64,000 bases of DNA from Mesorhizobium australicum WSM2073 (GTDB lineage Bacteria; Pseudomonadota; Alphaproteobacteria; Rhizobiales; Rhizobiaceae): the NCBI RefSeq assembly GCF_000230995.2, contig NC_019973.1, forward strand, positions 310,001 to 374,000, in the 5' to 3' direction. Positions 18,484 to 27,595 of the stretch are shown one piece after another. The notes below the pieces were generated by a model. That model was not told where the DNA came from and ran no database searches. It saw nothing but the letters and a program-made list of their open reading frames with translations. Numbering within the stretch: the stretch's first letter is position 1; every line of letters starts with the position of its first letter. Position numbers and translations under genes: made by a program.

Positions 18484-20799
18484 CTAGCCGACTGTGCGCT
18501 TGGCGGCGAGACGCAGATCCGCGGCAAACGGCCAGGTGACGTTCGACATCGTCTCGATGCCCGACGCGCTGAGCGCCGCGCCGAACAGGAAGCCTTGGAC
18601 AAGATCCGGCTTCACCGAATGCATGAGGACCTTAAGCTGCTCGAATGTTTCCACGCCTTCGATGGTGACGGTGAGCCCCAGGACACGGGTCAGGTCGACG
18701 ACGCCCTTCAACAGCTCGAGCGAGCGCGGATTGTGGGTGACGTCCATCACGAACGACCGGTCGATCTTGATCTTGTCGAGCGGAAGCTTGTGGAGATAGC
18801 TCAGGCTTGAATAGCCGGTGCCGAAATCGTCGAGGGCGATGCGGACGCCAAGCTGCTTCAGTTCCTCGATATACTGGCGGGTCAGGGATTTGTCGTCGAG
18901 CAGCGCGGTTTCCGTGACTTCGATCTCCAGGCGGCTAGCATCGAGGCCGGAGTTAGCCAACGCATCGCGCACCTTTTGGATGACGTCGCGGCTGCGGAAA
19001 TCCCTGGCCGAGAGATTGACCGAGACGCTGGTCTGGTCAGGCCATTTGGCGCATTCGGTGCAAGCTGCATGCAGCACAAAGGTGCTGATCTCGGAAATGA
19101 TGCCCATCTCCTCGGCCAGGGGAATGAAGATGCCGGGAGAAATCGGTCCGAGATCGGGATGGTCCCAACGGCAGAGCGCCTCGCAGCTGGCGATGCGCAT
19201 GGTGTTCATCGCCACGATGGGCTGGTAGACGACCCGCAGTTCCCTGCCTTCCACGGCGCTGCGCAGATCCGCCTTCATCAGCTGGCGATTGCGGAATGCG
19301 GCATCCATTGCCGCCTCGAACAGCCGCCACCCGTTCTTGCCGAGTTCCTTGGCCTTGTAGAGCGCCAGGTCCGCCTTGACGATCATGGCGTCGACATCGG
19401 TTCCGCCGACCTTGGACAGCACCGCGCCGGCGCTGGCCTGGATCCGCAACCCGTGGCCCGCCACGTCGACCTCTCCCTGCAGCTCGGCGAAAATCTGGTC
19501 GAGCAGGCTCTCCAGATGGCTTTCGTCATCGATGCGGTCGAAGAACAGCATGAACTCGTCGCCACCGAAGCGGCTGACGGTAAGGCCTTGCCCGGCGATG
19601 GCCGCCAGCCGGTCGGCCACGGCGTAGATCAGCCCGTCGCCGACGGGATGGCCGAGCGTGTCATTGACGCTCTTGAAATCGTCGAGGTCGATCACGGCGA
19701 GGCCGCACAGGCGATCCCGGTCGCCGGAGGCCATCAGCTCGCCGACCAGTTCGTGGAAATAGGCGCGGTTGGGAAGGCCGGTGAGATTGTCGTAGCGCGC
19801 CATGAAGCGGATCTTTTCCTCCGCTTCGACGCGCGCCGTGACATCCTCGAAGGTGATCACGCCGAGTTCCTGGCTGCCTTCACGCGCGGAGAATTCGTAA
19901 TGCTGGCCGTTGGCGAGCGAAACAAGCACCTTGCGGTCCCTGCCCTCGCGCAGCGCGCGCGTCAGCTGCGCCTCGACGTAGCGGCAGTCCTTCGGCGCCA
20001 GCATGCCGCCGGCGACGCCGCGCATCAGAAGCCCGTGGATGGAGCGCCCGAGCAGCGCGTCGGCCGATTTCAGCGACATCAGGTGGGCGGCCTCGGCATT
20101 GGCGACCGCGACGCGCCCATCAGGGCCGAGCATGACCAGGCCGTGCGACATGGTGTTGAGCGCGCGGTCGAACTTGCGCGTTATGCTTTTCGCCTGCTTG
20201 TGGCCGATGACCGCCGAAAACAGCACATTGCGAACATGGTCGGCGCTGTTGATGGTAATGAACGTCATCGGGAAGATCATCAGACCAAGGACGACGGACG
20301 GGGCATCCAAACGCAGCAGGAGCGCTAGCGCCGCCGGACCGATGAAGGTTACAGAAAAAATCCGCACCATGCGCGGAGACCCGTAATTACGGGCGACAAC
20401 CGTGACCAAGGTCGCCAGGGTCAGCGACATTGCCGCCAGTTCGGCGAATGGGTCGGGATACACATAGATCGACACGAAGCACAGCGCACCCAATCCGAGG
20501 CCCTGCAAGCAGCCCTTGAGGATGTAACTGCGCTCCAATCGGTGTGCGTGTTCGACGTCGGCAATCACGCCCCCCGTCTTCAGGAAGCTGCGAATACCGA
20601 AATAACGCAGAAGGCTGATCGGCAGTAGAATAAAAGAAAAGGCCAGAAACAACGGATTTTGCGTGCGCAGATAAATCATGAATCCGAGGATCCAGTAGCA
20701 CGCGCCACCGATCACCAACATGTGCGCGTTGTCGAACAACGACCGCACAAATTGGATATAGACATCCGCGGGGATGCTTTCGGTCTTTGTTTTGCCCAT
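18484..20799 (-). CDS. Membrane-bound GGDEF-EAL protein (c-di-GMP cyclase/phosphodiesterase)
   Basis: A 771-residue two-domain c-di-GMP enzyme. Residues 1-190 hold about five to six hydrophobic segments forming a membrane sensor domain. A PAS-like region follows (about 205-320, with MSHGLVMLGPDGRVAVANAEA). The GGDEF domain (about 335-495) starts RYDNLTGLPNRAYF and has an intact active site SRFGGDEFML. The EAL domain (about 505-760) has SCEALCRW, DDFGTGYSSLSYL and KIDRSFV, also apparently intact. Either or both activities are possible, and PAS input may select between them. It stands alone, more than 130 bp from the gene upstream. Confidence 0.94.
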   Translation of the reverse strand: MGKTKTESIPADVYIQFVRSLFDNAHMLVIGGACYWILGFMIYLRTQNPLFLAFSFILLPISLLRYFGIRSFLKTGGVIADVEHAHRLERSYILKGCLQGLGLGALCFVSIYVYPDPFAELAAMSLTLATLVTVVARNYGSPRMVRIFSVTFIGPAALALLLRLDAPSVVLGLMIFPMTFITINSADHVRNVLFSAVIGHKQAKSITRKFDRALNTMSHGLVMLGPDGRVAVANAEAAHLMSLKSADALLGRSIHGLLMRGVAGGMLAPKDCRYVEAQLTRALREGRDRKVLVSLANGQHYEFSAREGSQELGVITFEDVTARVEAEEKIRFMARYDNLTGLPNRAYFHELVGELMASGDRDRLCGLAVIDLDDFKSVNDTLGHPVGDGLIYAVADRLAAIAGQGLTVSRFGGDEFMLFFDRIDDESHLESLLDQIFAELQGEVDVAGHGLRIQASAGAVLSKVGGTDVDAMIVKADLALYKAKELGKNGWRLFEAAMDAAFRNRQLMKADLRSAVEGRELRVVYQPIVAMNTMRIASCEALCRWDHPDLGPISPGIFIPLAEEMGIISEISTFVLHAACTECAKWPDQTSVSVNLSARDFRSRDVIQKVRDALANSGLDASRLEIEVTETALLDDKSLTRQYIEELKQLGVRIALDDFGTGYSSLSYLHKLPLDKIKIDRSFVMDVTHNPRSLELLKGVVDLTRVLGLTVTIEGVETFEQLKVLMHSVKPDLVQGFLFGAALSASGIETMSNVTWPFAADLRLAAKRTVG

Positions 20800-20937
20800 A
20801 TGATCGGCCCAACGCTAAGCCTTGTCATGCCACAACCGCCTTAAGAAAGGCTTAGACAGAGGGGCTTAAGCTACGGCTTCGGCCGGCCCGCCTCGGCAAG
20901 AGGAGCCTTGCAGCAGGCTTCGGGCATGGGTGAGAAA

Positions 20938-23900
20938 TCACTCAGCGGCACTGAGAACCGGTACCGGCATGATTTGGGTCAGTCGCTGGAGCAGTCTGGA
21001 GCGCTCGCCCGCCGCCTTTTCGGCGCTTGCCTGCCGGACATGGCCATAGCCGCGGATCAGCGCCGGGACCGAGACCAGGGCTACCGCGGCCTCGATCTTG
21101 CCCGGCGCCAGCGAACTGGCCACGAGCTGTAGATCGGCCTCGTACTGCGCCAGCAATTGCCGCTCCATGCGCCGCTCGGCGGTGTAGCCGAACAGGTCGA
21201 AGGCCGTGCCGCGCAGGCCCTTCATCGCGGCCAGCAGGCGAAAGCCTTTCATCATCCAAGGGCCGAAGCTCGATTTCCTGGGTTTGCCGTCATTGCCGCG
21301 ACGTCCCATGATCGGCGGGGCGAGATGGAATTCAAGTTTCTCGTAGCTCTGGAACTGCTTGCCAAGCGCGGCGGCGAAGGAGCCGTCGGTATAGAGCCGC
21401 GCAACCTCGTATTCGTCCTTGATCGCCATCAGCTTGAACAGGCTTTTGGCGGCGGCTTCGGTCACGTCGGTCGAACCCGGCACGGCCTTCGTTTCTGACC
21501 CTCGCAGCGTCGATATCCTGTCGGCGTAGCGCTTGCCGTAAGCAGCGTTCTGATAGGCCGTGAGGAAGGCAACACGGCGGGCGATGATATCGTCCAGTGT
21601 CTCAGCGACCGGACCGGCCTGTCCGGCCTTGTCGCCGAGGGTTGCGGACGGCTGGGCGATGAGGCTGCGCACGAAATCCGGCTGATGCGCGGCGCGGCGG
21701 CCCCAGCGGAAAGCAGCGATGTTCATCGCCACCGCTTCGCCATTCAATTCAATGGCCTTTTCGACGGCTTCGGCCGAGAGCGGCAGACCGCCGAACTGGA
21801 AGGCAAAGCCGAGCATGAACATGTTGGCGCCCAGCGAATTGCCGAACAGGGCTGTGGCGGTGCGGGTGGCGTCGAAGAAATGCGCCTTGTCGTCACCGGC
21901 CGCTGAGCGGATCGCCTTCTTCAGGCGCTCGATCGGCAGCGAGAAATCGGCTGATCGAGCAAATTCGCCCGGCATGATCTCGGCGGTGTTGGCGAGGAAG
22001 ATCGTATGCCCCTCGCGCACCGCCGTCAGCACTTTCTTGGCGCCCGACACGACGAGATCGCAGCCGAGCACGAGGTCGGCCTTCCCCGCCGAAACGCGGA
22101 TGGCATTGATGTCCTCCGGTGTGCGGGCGATGCGGACATGGGTGAACACCGAGCCGCCCTTCTGGGCGAGGCCGGCCATGTCGATCATGCCGCAGCCCTT
22201 GTTCTCCAGATGCGCCGCCATGCCGAGCACGGCACCGACGGTGACGACGCCGGTGCCGCCGACGCCGTCGATGATCGCCGCCCAGCCCTCGACGCCGAGC
22301 GGAAATTCGGCTGGCATCGGCACGCCTTCAAGCGGGTCGGTCCCACCGGCCAGGCCCTCGGCCTTGCGGATCTTGGCACCGTGCACGGTGACGAAGGACG
22401 GGCAGAAGCCGTTGACGCAGGAGAAATCCTTGTTGCAGCTCGACTGGTCGATCTTGCGCTTGCGGCCGAATTCGGTCTCGACCGGCTGGATCGAGACGCA
22501 GTTCGATTGCACGCCGCAATCGCCGCAGCCTTCGCAGACCAGTTCGTTGATAAAGACGCGCTTGTCGGGATCGGGAAAGGTGCCGCGCTTGCGACGACGG
22601 CGCTTTTCGGCGGCGCAGGTCTGGTCGTAGAGCAGGATCGATACGCCCTTGACGTCGCGCAGTTCGCGCTGGACGAGGTCGAGGTCGTCGCGGTGGTGGA
22701 TAGCGGCGCCGGCCGGGAATTCGGCCTTCCCAGCATATTTGTCGGGTTCGTCGGTGACGATGGCAATGCGGTCGACGCCCTCTGCCCGCACCTGCCTGGC
22801 GATCATATCCACCGTCAGCCCGCCTTCATGCGGCTGGCCGCCAGTCATGGCGACGGCGTCGTTGTAGAGGATCTTGTAGGTGATGTTGGCCTCGCTCGAC
22901 AGGGCAAAGCGGATCGCCAGCGTGCCGGAATGGTTGTAGGTGCCGTCGCCGAGATTCTGGAAGATGTGGTCGCGCCTGGAGAACGGCGCCTGGCCGACCC
23001 ATTGCGCCCCCTCGCCGCCCATGGCGGTGAAGCCAACTGTGTTGCGATCCATCCACAGCGCCATGAAGTGACAGCCGATGCCGGCGGCGGCGATCGAGCC
23101 GTCGGGCACCTTGGTCGAGGAATTGTGCGGACAGCCCGAACAGAAGAAGGGTGTGCGCGAGCCGATGTCGGTGGCATCGGCCAGCATCGCCTGGAACTGG
23201 CGTAGCTTCGCGACCCTGGCTGAAATCTCTTCGGACGGGCCGATGGTCTTCAGGATTCTCTCGCCGAGCGCAATGGCGATCTCGTTGGGGTCGAGCGCCC
23301 CCTTGGCCGGAAACAGCCAGTCGCCGCGCTCGTCCTTCTTGCCGACGATGACCGGCTGCGAGGCCGTGCCATAAAGGCTTTCGCGCAGTTGCACCTCGAT
23401 CAGCGAGCGTTTCTCCTCGACGACGACGATGGTGTCGAGACCGCGTGCGAAGTCGGCGATGTGCTGCAGGTCGAGCGGCCAGGGGCAGCCGACCTTGAAC
23501 AGCCGCACGCCGATGCGGTTGGCGGCCGCCTCGTCGATGCCGATATCCTCCAGCGCCTGGCGGACATCGAGATAGCTCTTGCCCAGCGTGATGATGCCGA
23601 GTTTCGGATTGCGGCCGCCCGAATAAACGATCCTGTTCAGCCCATTGGCATGGATGAAGGCGGAGGCCGCGGCACGCTTGTGCTCATGCAGCCGTTCTTC
23701 CTGGCCGAGCATGTCGATCTCGTGGCGGATGTTGAGACCGCCCGGCGGCATGTCGAAATCCGGGACGACGATGTTCAACCGTTCGAGCGAGGCATCGACC
23801 GAAGCCGTCGATTCGATGTTGTCCTTGACGCATTTGATCGCCGCCCAGGTGCCGGCGAAGCGCGACATGGCAAAGCCGTACAGGCCGTAGTCGATGATCT

Positions 23901-24432
23901 CCTGGACACCGGCCGGGTTGAGGATCGGCACCATGGTGTCGACGAAGAGGAATTCGGTGGCGTGCGCATTGGTCGAGGATTCGGCCATGTGGTCGTCGCC
24001 CATGAGCGCAAGGACGCCGCCATGTCTGGACGAGCCGGCGAGATTGGCGTGGCGGAACACGTCGCCCGAACGATCGACGCCCGGCCCCTTGCCGTACCAG
24101 ACCGAAAAGACGCCATCATGGGTGCCCTCGCCGAGCAGTTCCGTCTGCTGCGAGCCCCAGCAGGCGGTGGCGGCCAGCTCTTCGTTGAGGCCGGGCTGGA
24201 AAACGATGTCAGCCCCGGCGAGCTGCTTTTTCGCCTTCCACAGCTGCATGTCGAGGCCACCGAGCGGCGAGCCCCGATAGCCGGAGACGAAGCCAGCCGT
24301 GTTCAGGCCGGCGCGGCGGTCGCGCTCGCGCTGCATCAGGAGCATGCGGATGACCGCCTGCGCGCCGGACAGGAAGATGCGCTCCTTTCCAAGATCGAAC
24401 TTGTCGTCGAGCGCGACATCGTGCAGCGTCAT
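20938..24432 (-). CDS. Indolepyruvate ferredoxin oxidoreductase, fused single-chain form
   Basis: A 1164-residue fusion of the 2-oxoacid:ferredoxin oxidoreductase alpha and beta parts found in many proteobacteria. It oxidatively decarboxylates aryl pyruvates (or branched 2-oxoacids) to acyl-CoA. The N-terminal pyrimidine-binding domain begins GYRGSPLGGLD; the TPP-binding domain includes GCHFMALWMDRNT and GQPHEGG. A cluster-like segment has CEGCGDCGVQSNC and later CNKDFSCVNGFCPSF, expected to bind Fe-S. The gamma-like domain begins GVGGTGVVTVGAVLGMAA. ATG 24432 follows AGAGGAA, while the longer frame to 24582 adds a Cys-rich non-family leader. It appears to be monocistronic. Confidence 0.93.
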   Translation of the reverse strand: MTLHDVALDDKFDLGKERIFLSGAQAVIRMLLMQRERDRRAGLNTAGFVSGYRGSPLGGLDMQLWKAKKQLAGADIVFQPGLNEELAATACWGSQQTELLGEGTHDGVFSVWYGKGPGVDRSGDVFRHANLAGSSRHGGVLALMGDDHMAESSTNAHATEFLFVDTMVPILNPAGVQEIIDYGLYGFAMSRFAGTWAAIKCVKDNIESTASVDASLERLNIVVPDFDMPPGGLNIRHEIDMLGQEERLHEHKRAAASAFIHANGLNRIVYSGGRNPKLGIITLGKSYLDVRQALEDIGIDEAAANRIGVRLFKVGCPWPLDLQHIADFARGLDTIVVVEEKRSLIEVQLRESLYGTASQPVIVGKKDERGDWLFPAKGALDPNEIAIALGERILKTIGPSEEISARVAKLRQFQAMLADATDIGSRTPFFCSGCPHNSSTKVPDGSIAAAGIGCHFMALWMDRNTVGFTAMGGEGAQWVGQAPFSRRDHIFQNLGDGTYNHSGTLAIRFALSSEANITYKILYNDAVAMTGGQPHEGGLTVDMIARQVRAEGVDRIAIVTDEPDKYAGKAEFPAGAAIHHRDDLDLVQRELRDVKGVSILLYDQTCAAEKRRRRKRGTFPDPDKRVFINELVCEGCGDCGVQSNCVSIQPVETEFGRKRKIDQSSCNKDFSCVNGFCPSFVTVHGAKIRKAEGLAGGTDPLEGVPMPAEFPLGVEGWAAIIDGVGGTGVVTVGAVLGMAAHLENKGCGMIDMAGLAQKGGSVFTHVRIARTPEDINAIRVSAGKADLVLGCDLVVSGAKKVLTAVREGHTIFLANTAEIMPGEFARSADFSLPIERLKKAIRSAAGDDKAHFFDATRTATALFGNSLGANMFMLGFAFQFGGLPLSAEAVEKAIELNGEAVAMNIAAFRWGRRAAHQPDFVRSLIAQPSATLGDKAGQAGPVAETLDDIIARRVAFLTAYQNAAYGKRYADRISTLRGSETKAVPGSTDVTEAAAKSLFKLMAIKDEYEVARLYTDGSFAAALGKQFQSYEKLEFHLAPPIMGRRGNDGKPRKSSFGPWMMKGFRLLAAMKGLRGTAFDLFGYTAERRMERQLLAQYEADLQLVASSLAPGKIEAAVALVSVPALIRGYGHVRQASAEKAAGERSRLLQRLTQIMPVPVLSAAE

Positions 24433-24649
24433 CAGGCATTTCCTCTGCGAAGGCCGCGCGGGGCAGCAGCCAACGTCGGGATCGGATGACGCATCCTTTC
24501 TTCCCTTGCAAGGCAGGTCAAACAAAATCGAAAGGACCGGCCAACGCGCGACAAGCAGTTCGGCGGGCGCTGGACCACGCATGAAACGGTGTGCCGACAG
24601 CGCGATGACACACGAAAATTCCAGCCGAAATCGATGCCTTCGGAAGGTG

Positions 24650-25183
24650 TCAGCCGGCTTTCGAGCAGTCCGGCTTCGGCTCGCCCGGCAGCTTGCCGTC
24701 GGGATGGCCGGCGAGGTCGGGGTTGGCCGTGTAGAGCTGGTCGATGACCAGCGGCCGATCGGGCAGGATGGACTGGTCTTCCGTCGACATCAGCGTGGTG
24801 TCGATCTCCTGCAGGACCGCGCCATCGGCGCCCTTGATGCTGATGGCGATGGCATAGGGCTTGTTCCTGACAACGCAGGTCAGCGCCGGGCTTTCCAGGC
24901 TCACCTTGTCGAGCTTCGGCCAGATCTTCTGCTCGACCACGAAGGGATCACCACCGGCGGGGTTCTGGAAGCTGGCAACCGCCACCTGACCCTCGCCCAT
25001 CGGCCGCAAGGGCCTCAGCGTCACGACATAAGTCGCCCTGGCGAGGCGGTAGTTGAAGACGAAGATCTTGCCGGAAACTTCGAACAGCTTGCCTCCACCG
25101 CCGGTATCCCGGCAAGCGCCAAGCGTCATCGCCGCAATCAGCGCCGCGCCAGCAACCGTCGAGCGGGAAAGAATTCTAGGCAT
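24650..25183 (-). CDS. Predicted lipoprotein, unknown function
   Basis: A 177-residue protein with a lipoprotein signal (hydrophobic residues 9-20 and lipobox LGAC, acylated Cys24). The mature part is beta-rich, with KIFVFNYRLARATYVVTLRPL and a region after CVVRNKPYAI, and it ends PDCSKAG; two further Cys could pair. I do not recognise the family. The ATG at 25183 overlaps the end of the CGNR gene by 8 bases, so the two are co-transcribed; an in-frame ATG at 25195 is an alternative. Confidence 0.75.
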   Translation of the reverse strand: MPRILSRSTVAGAALIAAMTLGACRDTGGGGKLFEVSGKIFVFNYRLARATYVVTLRPLRPMGEGQVAVASFQNPAGGDPFVVEQKIWPKLDKVSLESPALTCVVRNKPYAIAISIKGADGAVLQEIDTTLMSTEDQSILPDRPLVIDQLYTANPDLAGHPDGKLPGEPKPDCSKAG

Positions 25184-25784
25184 TCCTGACCTCATTGGCC
25201 GCCATGCGGCGGCGATAGTGACGGCTTGCCTTCTGCCTGTTGCCGCATACCGCCATGTCGCACCAAAGGCGGCTGGAATTGCGGCTTCTGTCGACGAACA
25301 GCCAGGTGCAATTGGGACAGATCCTGAGCCTCGCGATGGTGTCGTCACGCAGCAGGGAAAGCGCCGAAACCGCCAGTGCCGCCTCGAAGGCGATCGGCGT
25401 CGCCGGATCGCCGAACGGCCGTCCCTGCGCCCCGATCTCGGTCCCGCCGGCGGCCAGGCCGTCGGCGCAGGACCGCAGGAATTCGGGCAGATCGGCGGTG
25501 GCCACCGCGCCTTTCAACACAGCGCCTCGAAACAGCCTATCGGTCGTCTCGCGGATCGACAGCACGACGGGCGCGATTGCCGCCGGCGAGGACACCGCCA
25601 GCCGCCTGTCGCCAAGCTCGGCGGCGCGAAAGCCGCTAGCCGCGTCGGCGAAGCGGACGATTTCGGCCGGATCGTCGAAGCGGTCGAACGTGCGCTCCGG
25701 ATCGCCGCGCAGCACGACGGTGTTCGCCGTGTCGAGCGCGAGCAGGCCGCCGGTGAAGCGGTGAGAAGTCCAGGCAACTGTCAT
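25176..25784 (-). CDS. CGNR zinc-finger (ABATE domain) regulator
   Basis: A 202-residue putative transcription regulator. The N-terminal ABATE domain opens with GGLLALDTANTVV, and the C-terminal zinc finger has CPNCTWLFVDRS followed by WCDMAVCGNRQKASRH; CGNR is the family-defining motif and four Cys are spaced for Zn binding. DNA binding is predicted, targets unknown. It heads a two-gene operon with a lipoprotein gene and diverges from the LivH gene, with about 120 bp between the likely starts. Confidence 0.88.
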   Translation of the reverse strand: MTVAWTSHRFTGGLLALDTANTVVLRGDPERTFDRFDDPAEIVRFADAASGFRAAELGDRRLAVSSPAAIAPVVLSIRETTDRLFRGAVLKGAVATADLPEFLRSCADGLAAGGTEIGAQGRPFGDPATPIAFEAALAVSALSLLRDDTIARLRICPNCTWLFVDRSRNSSRLWCDMAVCGNRQKASRHYRRRMAANEVRNA

Positions 25785-25902
25785 TCCCGAACATCTAACC
25801 GATAAATCGCGTTTGACAAGTTAGATTCGACGATGCAAACCTCGGCGCAGGGTATCGCCGCCTTTGTCCGCTCCGCGCTTGTCCTATTCCCTCTTGGGCG
25901 GG

Positions 25903-26829
25903 ATGCTTCTGGTGTTGTCGAGCATGCTTTACTTCTTCCAGCAGGTGCTGAACGGGCTGCACTCGGGTGCGCTCTATGCGTTGCTCGCCTTCGGCTACGT
26001 GCTGACCAACGGCATTCTGCACCGCACCAACCTTGCCTATGGGGCGCTGTTTGCCTTTTGCGGCCAGGCGATGATCCTGAGCGTCGCCTTCGGCTACCAG
26101 GTGCTGTGGCTGACGCTGCTGGCCTCGGTGCTGTTCGGCGTCCTCGCGGCGTTCCTCTATGCGGCGCTCATCAGCCATGTCCTGTCGCGCAGCATCTTCG
26201 AGCCGTTGGCCGACCGCTCGCCCAACGCCATCGTGGTGACGACACTCGGCATCCTGCTCGTCCTGTCGGAAGCAAGCCGCATCGCCGCCGACACGCATGA
26301 TCTGTGGCTGCCGCCGATGCTGGCCGAGCCCATCGTTTTCGCCGAAGGCTCCGGATTCAAGGCGACGCTGACGCTGATCCAGGTGCTCGACTGCGCCGTG
26401 GTCGTGGCGGCGGTCGCCCTCGCCACCTGGGCATTTGCCCGCTCAAACTTCGGCCGGTGCTGGCGCGCCGTCTCCGACGACCCCAGGGCCGCCGCCCTAT
26501 GCGGCGTCGACGTGCGCGGCGTGTTCCGGCGTGCCGTGCTGTTCGGCGGCTTCTGCGCCGCGCTGGCCGGGGTCATGGCCAGCCTCTACTACGGCAATGT
26601 CAGCTTCGGTTCCGGCCTTGTCTACGGCCTGAAGATCCTGTTCGTGACGGCGGTCGGCGGTTATCTCTCACCGCCAAAGGCGGCGCTGGGCGCGGCCGCT
26701 TTCGGCATGGCCGAGTCACTGTGGGCCGGCTATTTCCCGGTCGAATGGCGCGATGCCTGGATGTATCTGTTCCTGGTTGCCATGCTGATCCTGATCGGCG
26801 CCGGCCGCGACACCGGCAAGGTCGCCTGA
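25903..26829 (+). CDS. Branched-chain amino acid ABC transporter permease, LivH type (orphan)
   Basis: A membrane permease of the LivH family, about 308 residues from ATG 25903. The N-terminus YFFQQVLNGLHSGALYAL is the family start, followed by TNLAYGALFAFCGQA (the LivH NxAHG-like site), about eight transmembrane segments and FVTAVGGYLSPPKAAL near the end. ATG 25924 or a TTG at 25864 are possible starts; none has a good ribosome binding site. LivM, the two ATPases and a binding protein are not adjacent, so it must pair with distant partners or be a relic. Confidence 0.87.
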   Translation: MLLVLSSMLYFFQQVLNGLHSGALYALLAFGYVLTNGILHRTNLAYGALFAFCGQAMILSVAFGYQVLWLTLLASVLFGVLAAFLYAALISHVLSRSIFEPLADRSPNAIVVTTLGILLVLSEASRIAADTHDLWLPPMLAEPIVFAEGSGFKATLTLIQVLDCAVVVAAVALATWAFARSNFGRCWRAVSDDPRAAALCGVDVRGVFRRAVLFGGFCAALAGVMASLYYGNVSFGSGLVYGLKILFVTAVGGYLSPPKAALGAAAFGMAESLWAGYFPVEWRDAWMYLFLVAMLILIGAGRDTGKVA

Positions 26830-27010
26830 TCCCGTCAGACTTTGGTTGCATGACCTCTCGTCAGGCCTCGGTTTTCCACCGTGCCGCGAGCGCCGATGGC
26901 CTGCATCCTTCGTCCCCGTGTTGACCAACCGGACCACGCACTGCATACGGTTGGGCCAGGCGGCGCGACGAAAAAGGGGGATCGCGCGTCACCGCATCAG
27001 GGAGGAATGC

Positions 27011-27595
27011 ATGGCAGGGCTTCTCGCTCTATCCAGAACGATCGATCGTATGAACGAGTTCATCGGCAAATCGGTATCCTGGCTGATCCTGCTGGCGATC
27101 CTGGTGAGTGCGGCCAACGCGGTCATCCGCAAGGTGTTCGACACCTCGTCCAACGCCTGGCTGGAGCTGCAATGGTACCTGTTCGGCGCCGCCTTCATGC
27201 TGGCCGCCGCCTACACGCTGAAACAGAACGAGCATATCCGCATCGACATCGTCTACGGCCTGTTTTCACGCCGCGTGCAGCACTGGATCGACCTCTTCGG
27301 CCACGTCTTTTTCCTGATGCCGTTCGTGACGCTGATGGTGTTCTATTTCGTGCCCTACGTGTCGCTGTCGTTTCACAGCGGCGAGATGTCGACCAACGCC
27401 GGCGGCCTGATCGTGTGGCCGGCCAAGGCGATCCTGCTGGTCGGCTTTTTCCTGCTCGCGCTGCAGGGCATTTCCGAGATCATCAAGAAGATCGCCATCA
27501 TGCGCGGCGTCATTGAGGATCCCAACCCATTCATTTCCGTGCACGAACAGGCTGAACTCGAAGCCAAGGCGCTCGCCGAAGAGGTGCGTTCGTGA
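27011..27595 (+). CDS. dctQ: TRAP transporter small permease (DctQ)
   Basis: A 194-residue membrane subunit of a tripartite ATP-independent periplasmic transporter. Four transmembrane helices are visible (about 20-40, 57-75, 95-115, 138-158); WLELQWYLFGAAFMLAAAYTLKQNEHIRID between helices 2 and 3 is the DctQ signature. GGAGG at 27001-27005 precedes ATG 27011. Its TGA overlaps the ATG of the large permease. The C-terminal tail is long and acidic. Partner: the DctM subunit downstream and probably the binding protein encoded convergently at 30.5-31.6 kb. Confidence 0.93.
   Translation: MAGLLALSRTIDRMNEFIGKSVSWLILLAILVSAANAVIRKVFDTSSNAWLELQWYLFGAAFMLAAAYTLKQNEHIRIDIVYGLFSRRVQHWIDLFGHVFFLMPFVTLMVFYFVPYVSLSFHSGEMSTNAGGLIVWPAKAILLVGFFLLALQGISEIIKKIAIMRGVIEDPNPFISVHEQAELEAKALAEEVRS

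Noticed and set aside
18243..18487. Short open frames on both strands between the FeeM and GGDEF-EAL genes
   Set aside because: No ribosome binding site, Cys- and Arg-rich random composition and no conserved motif.
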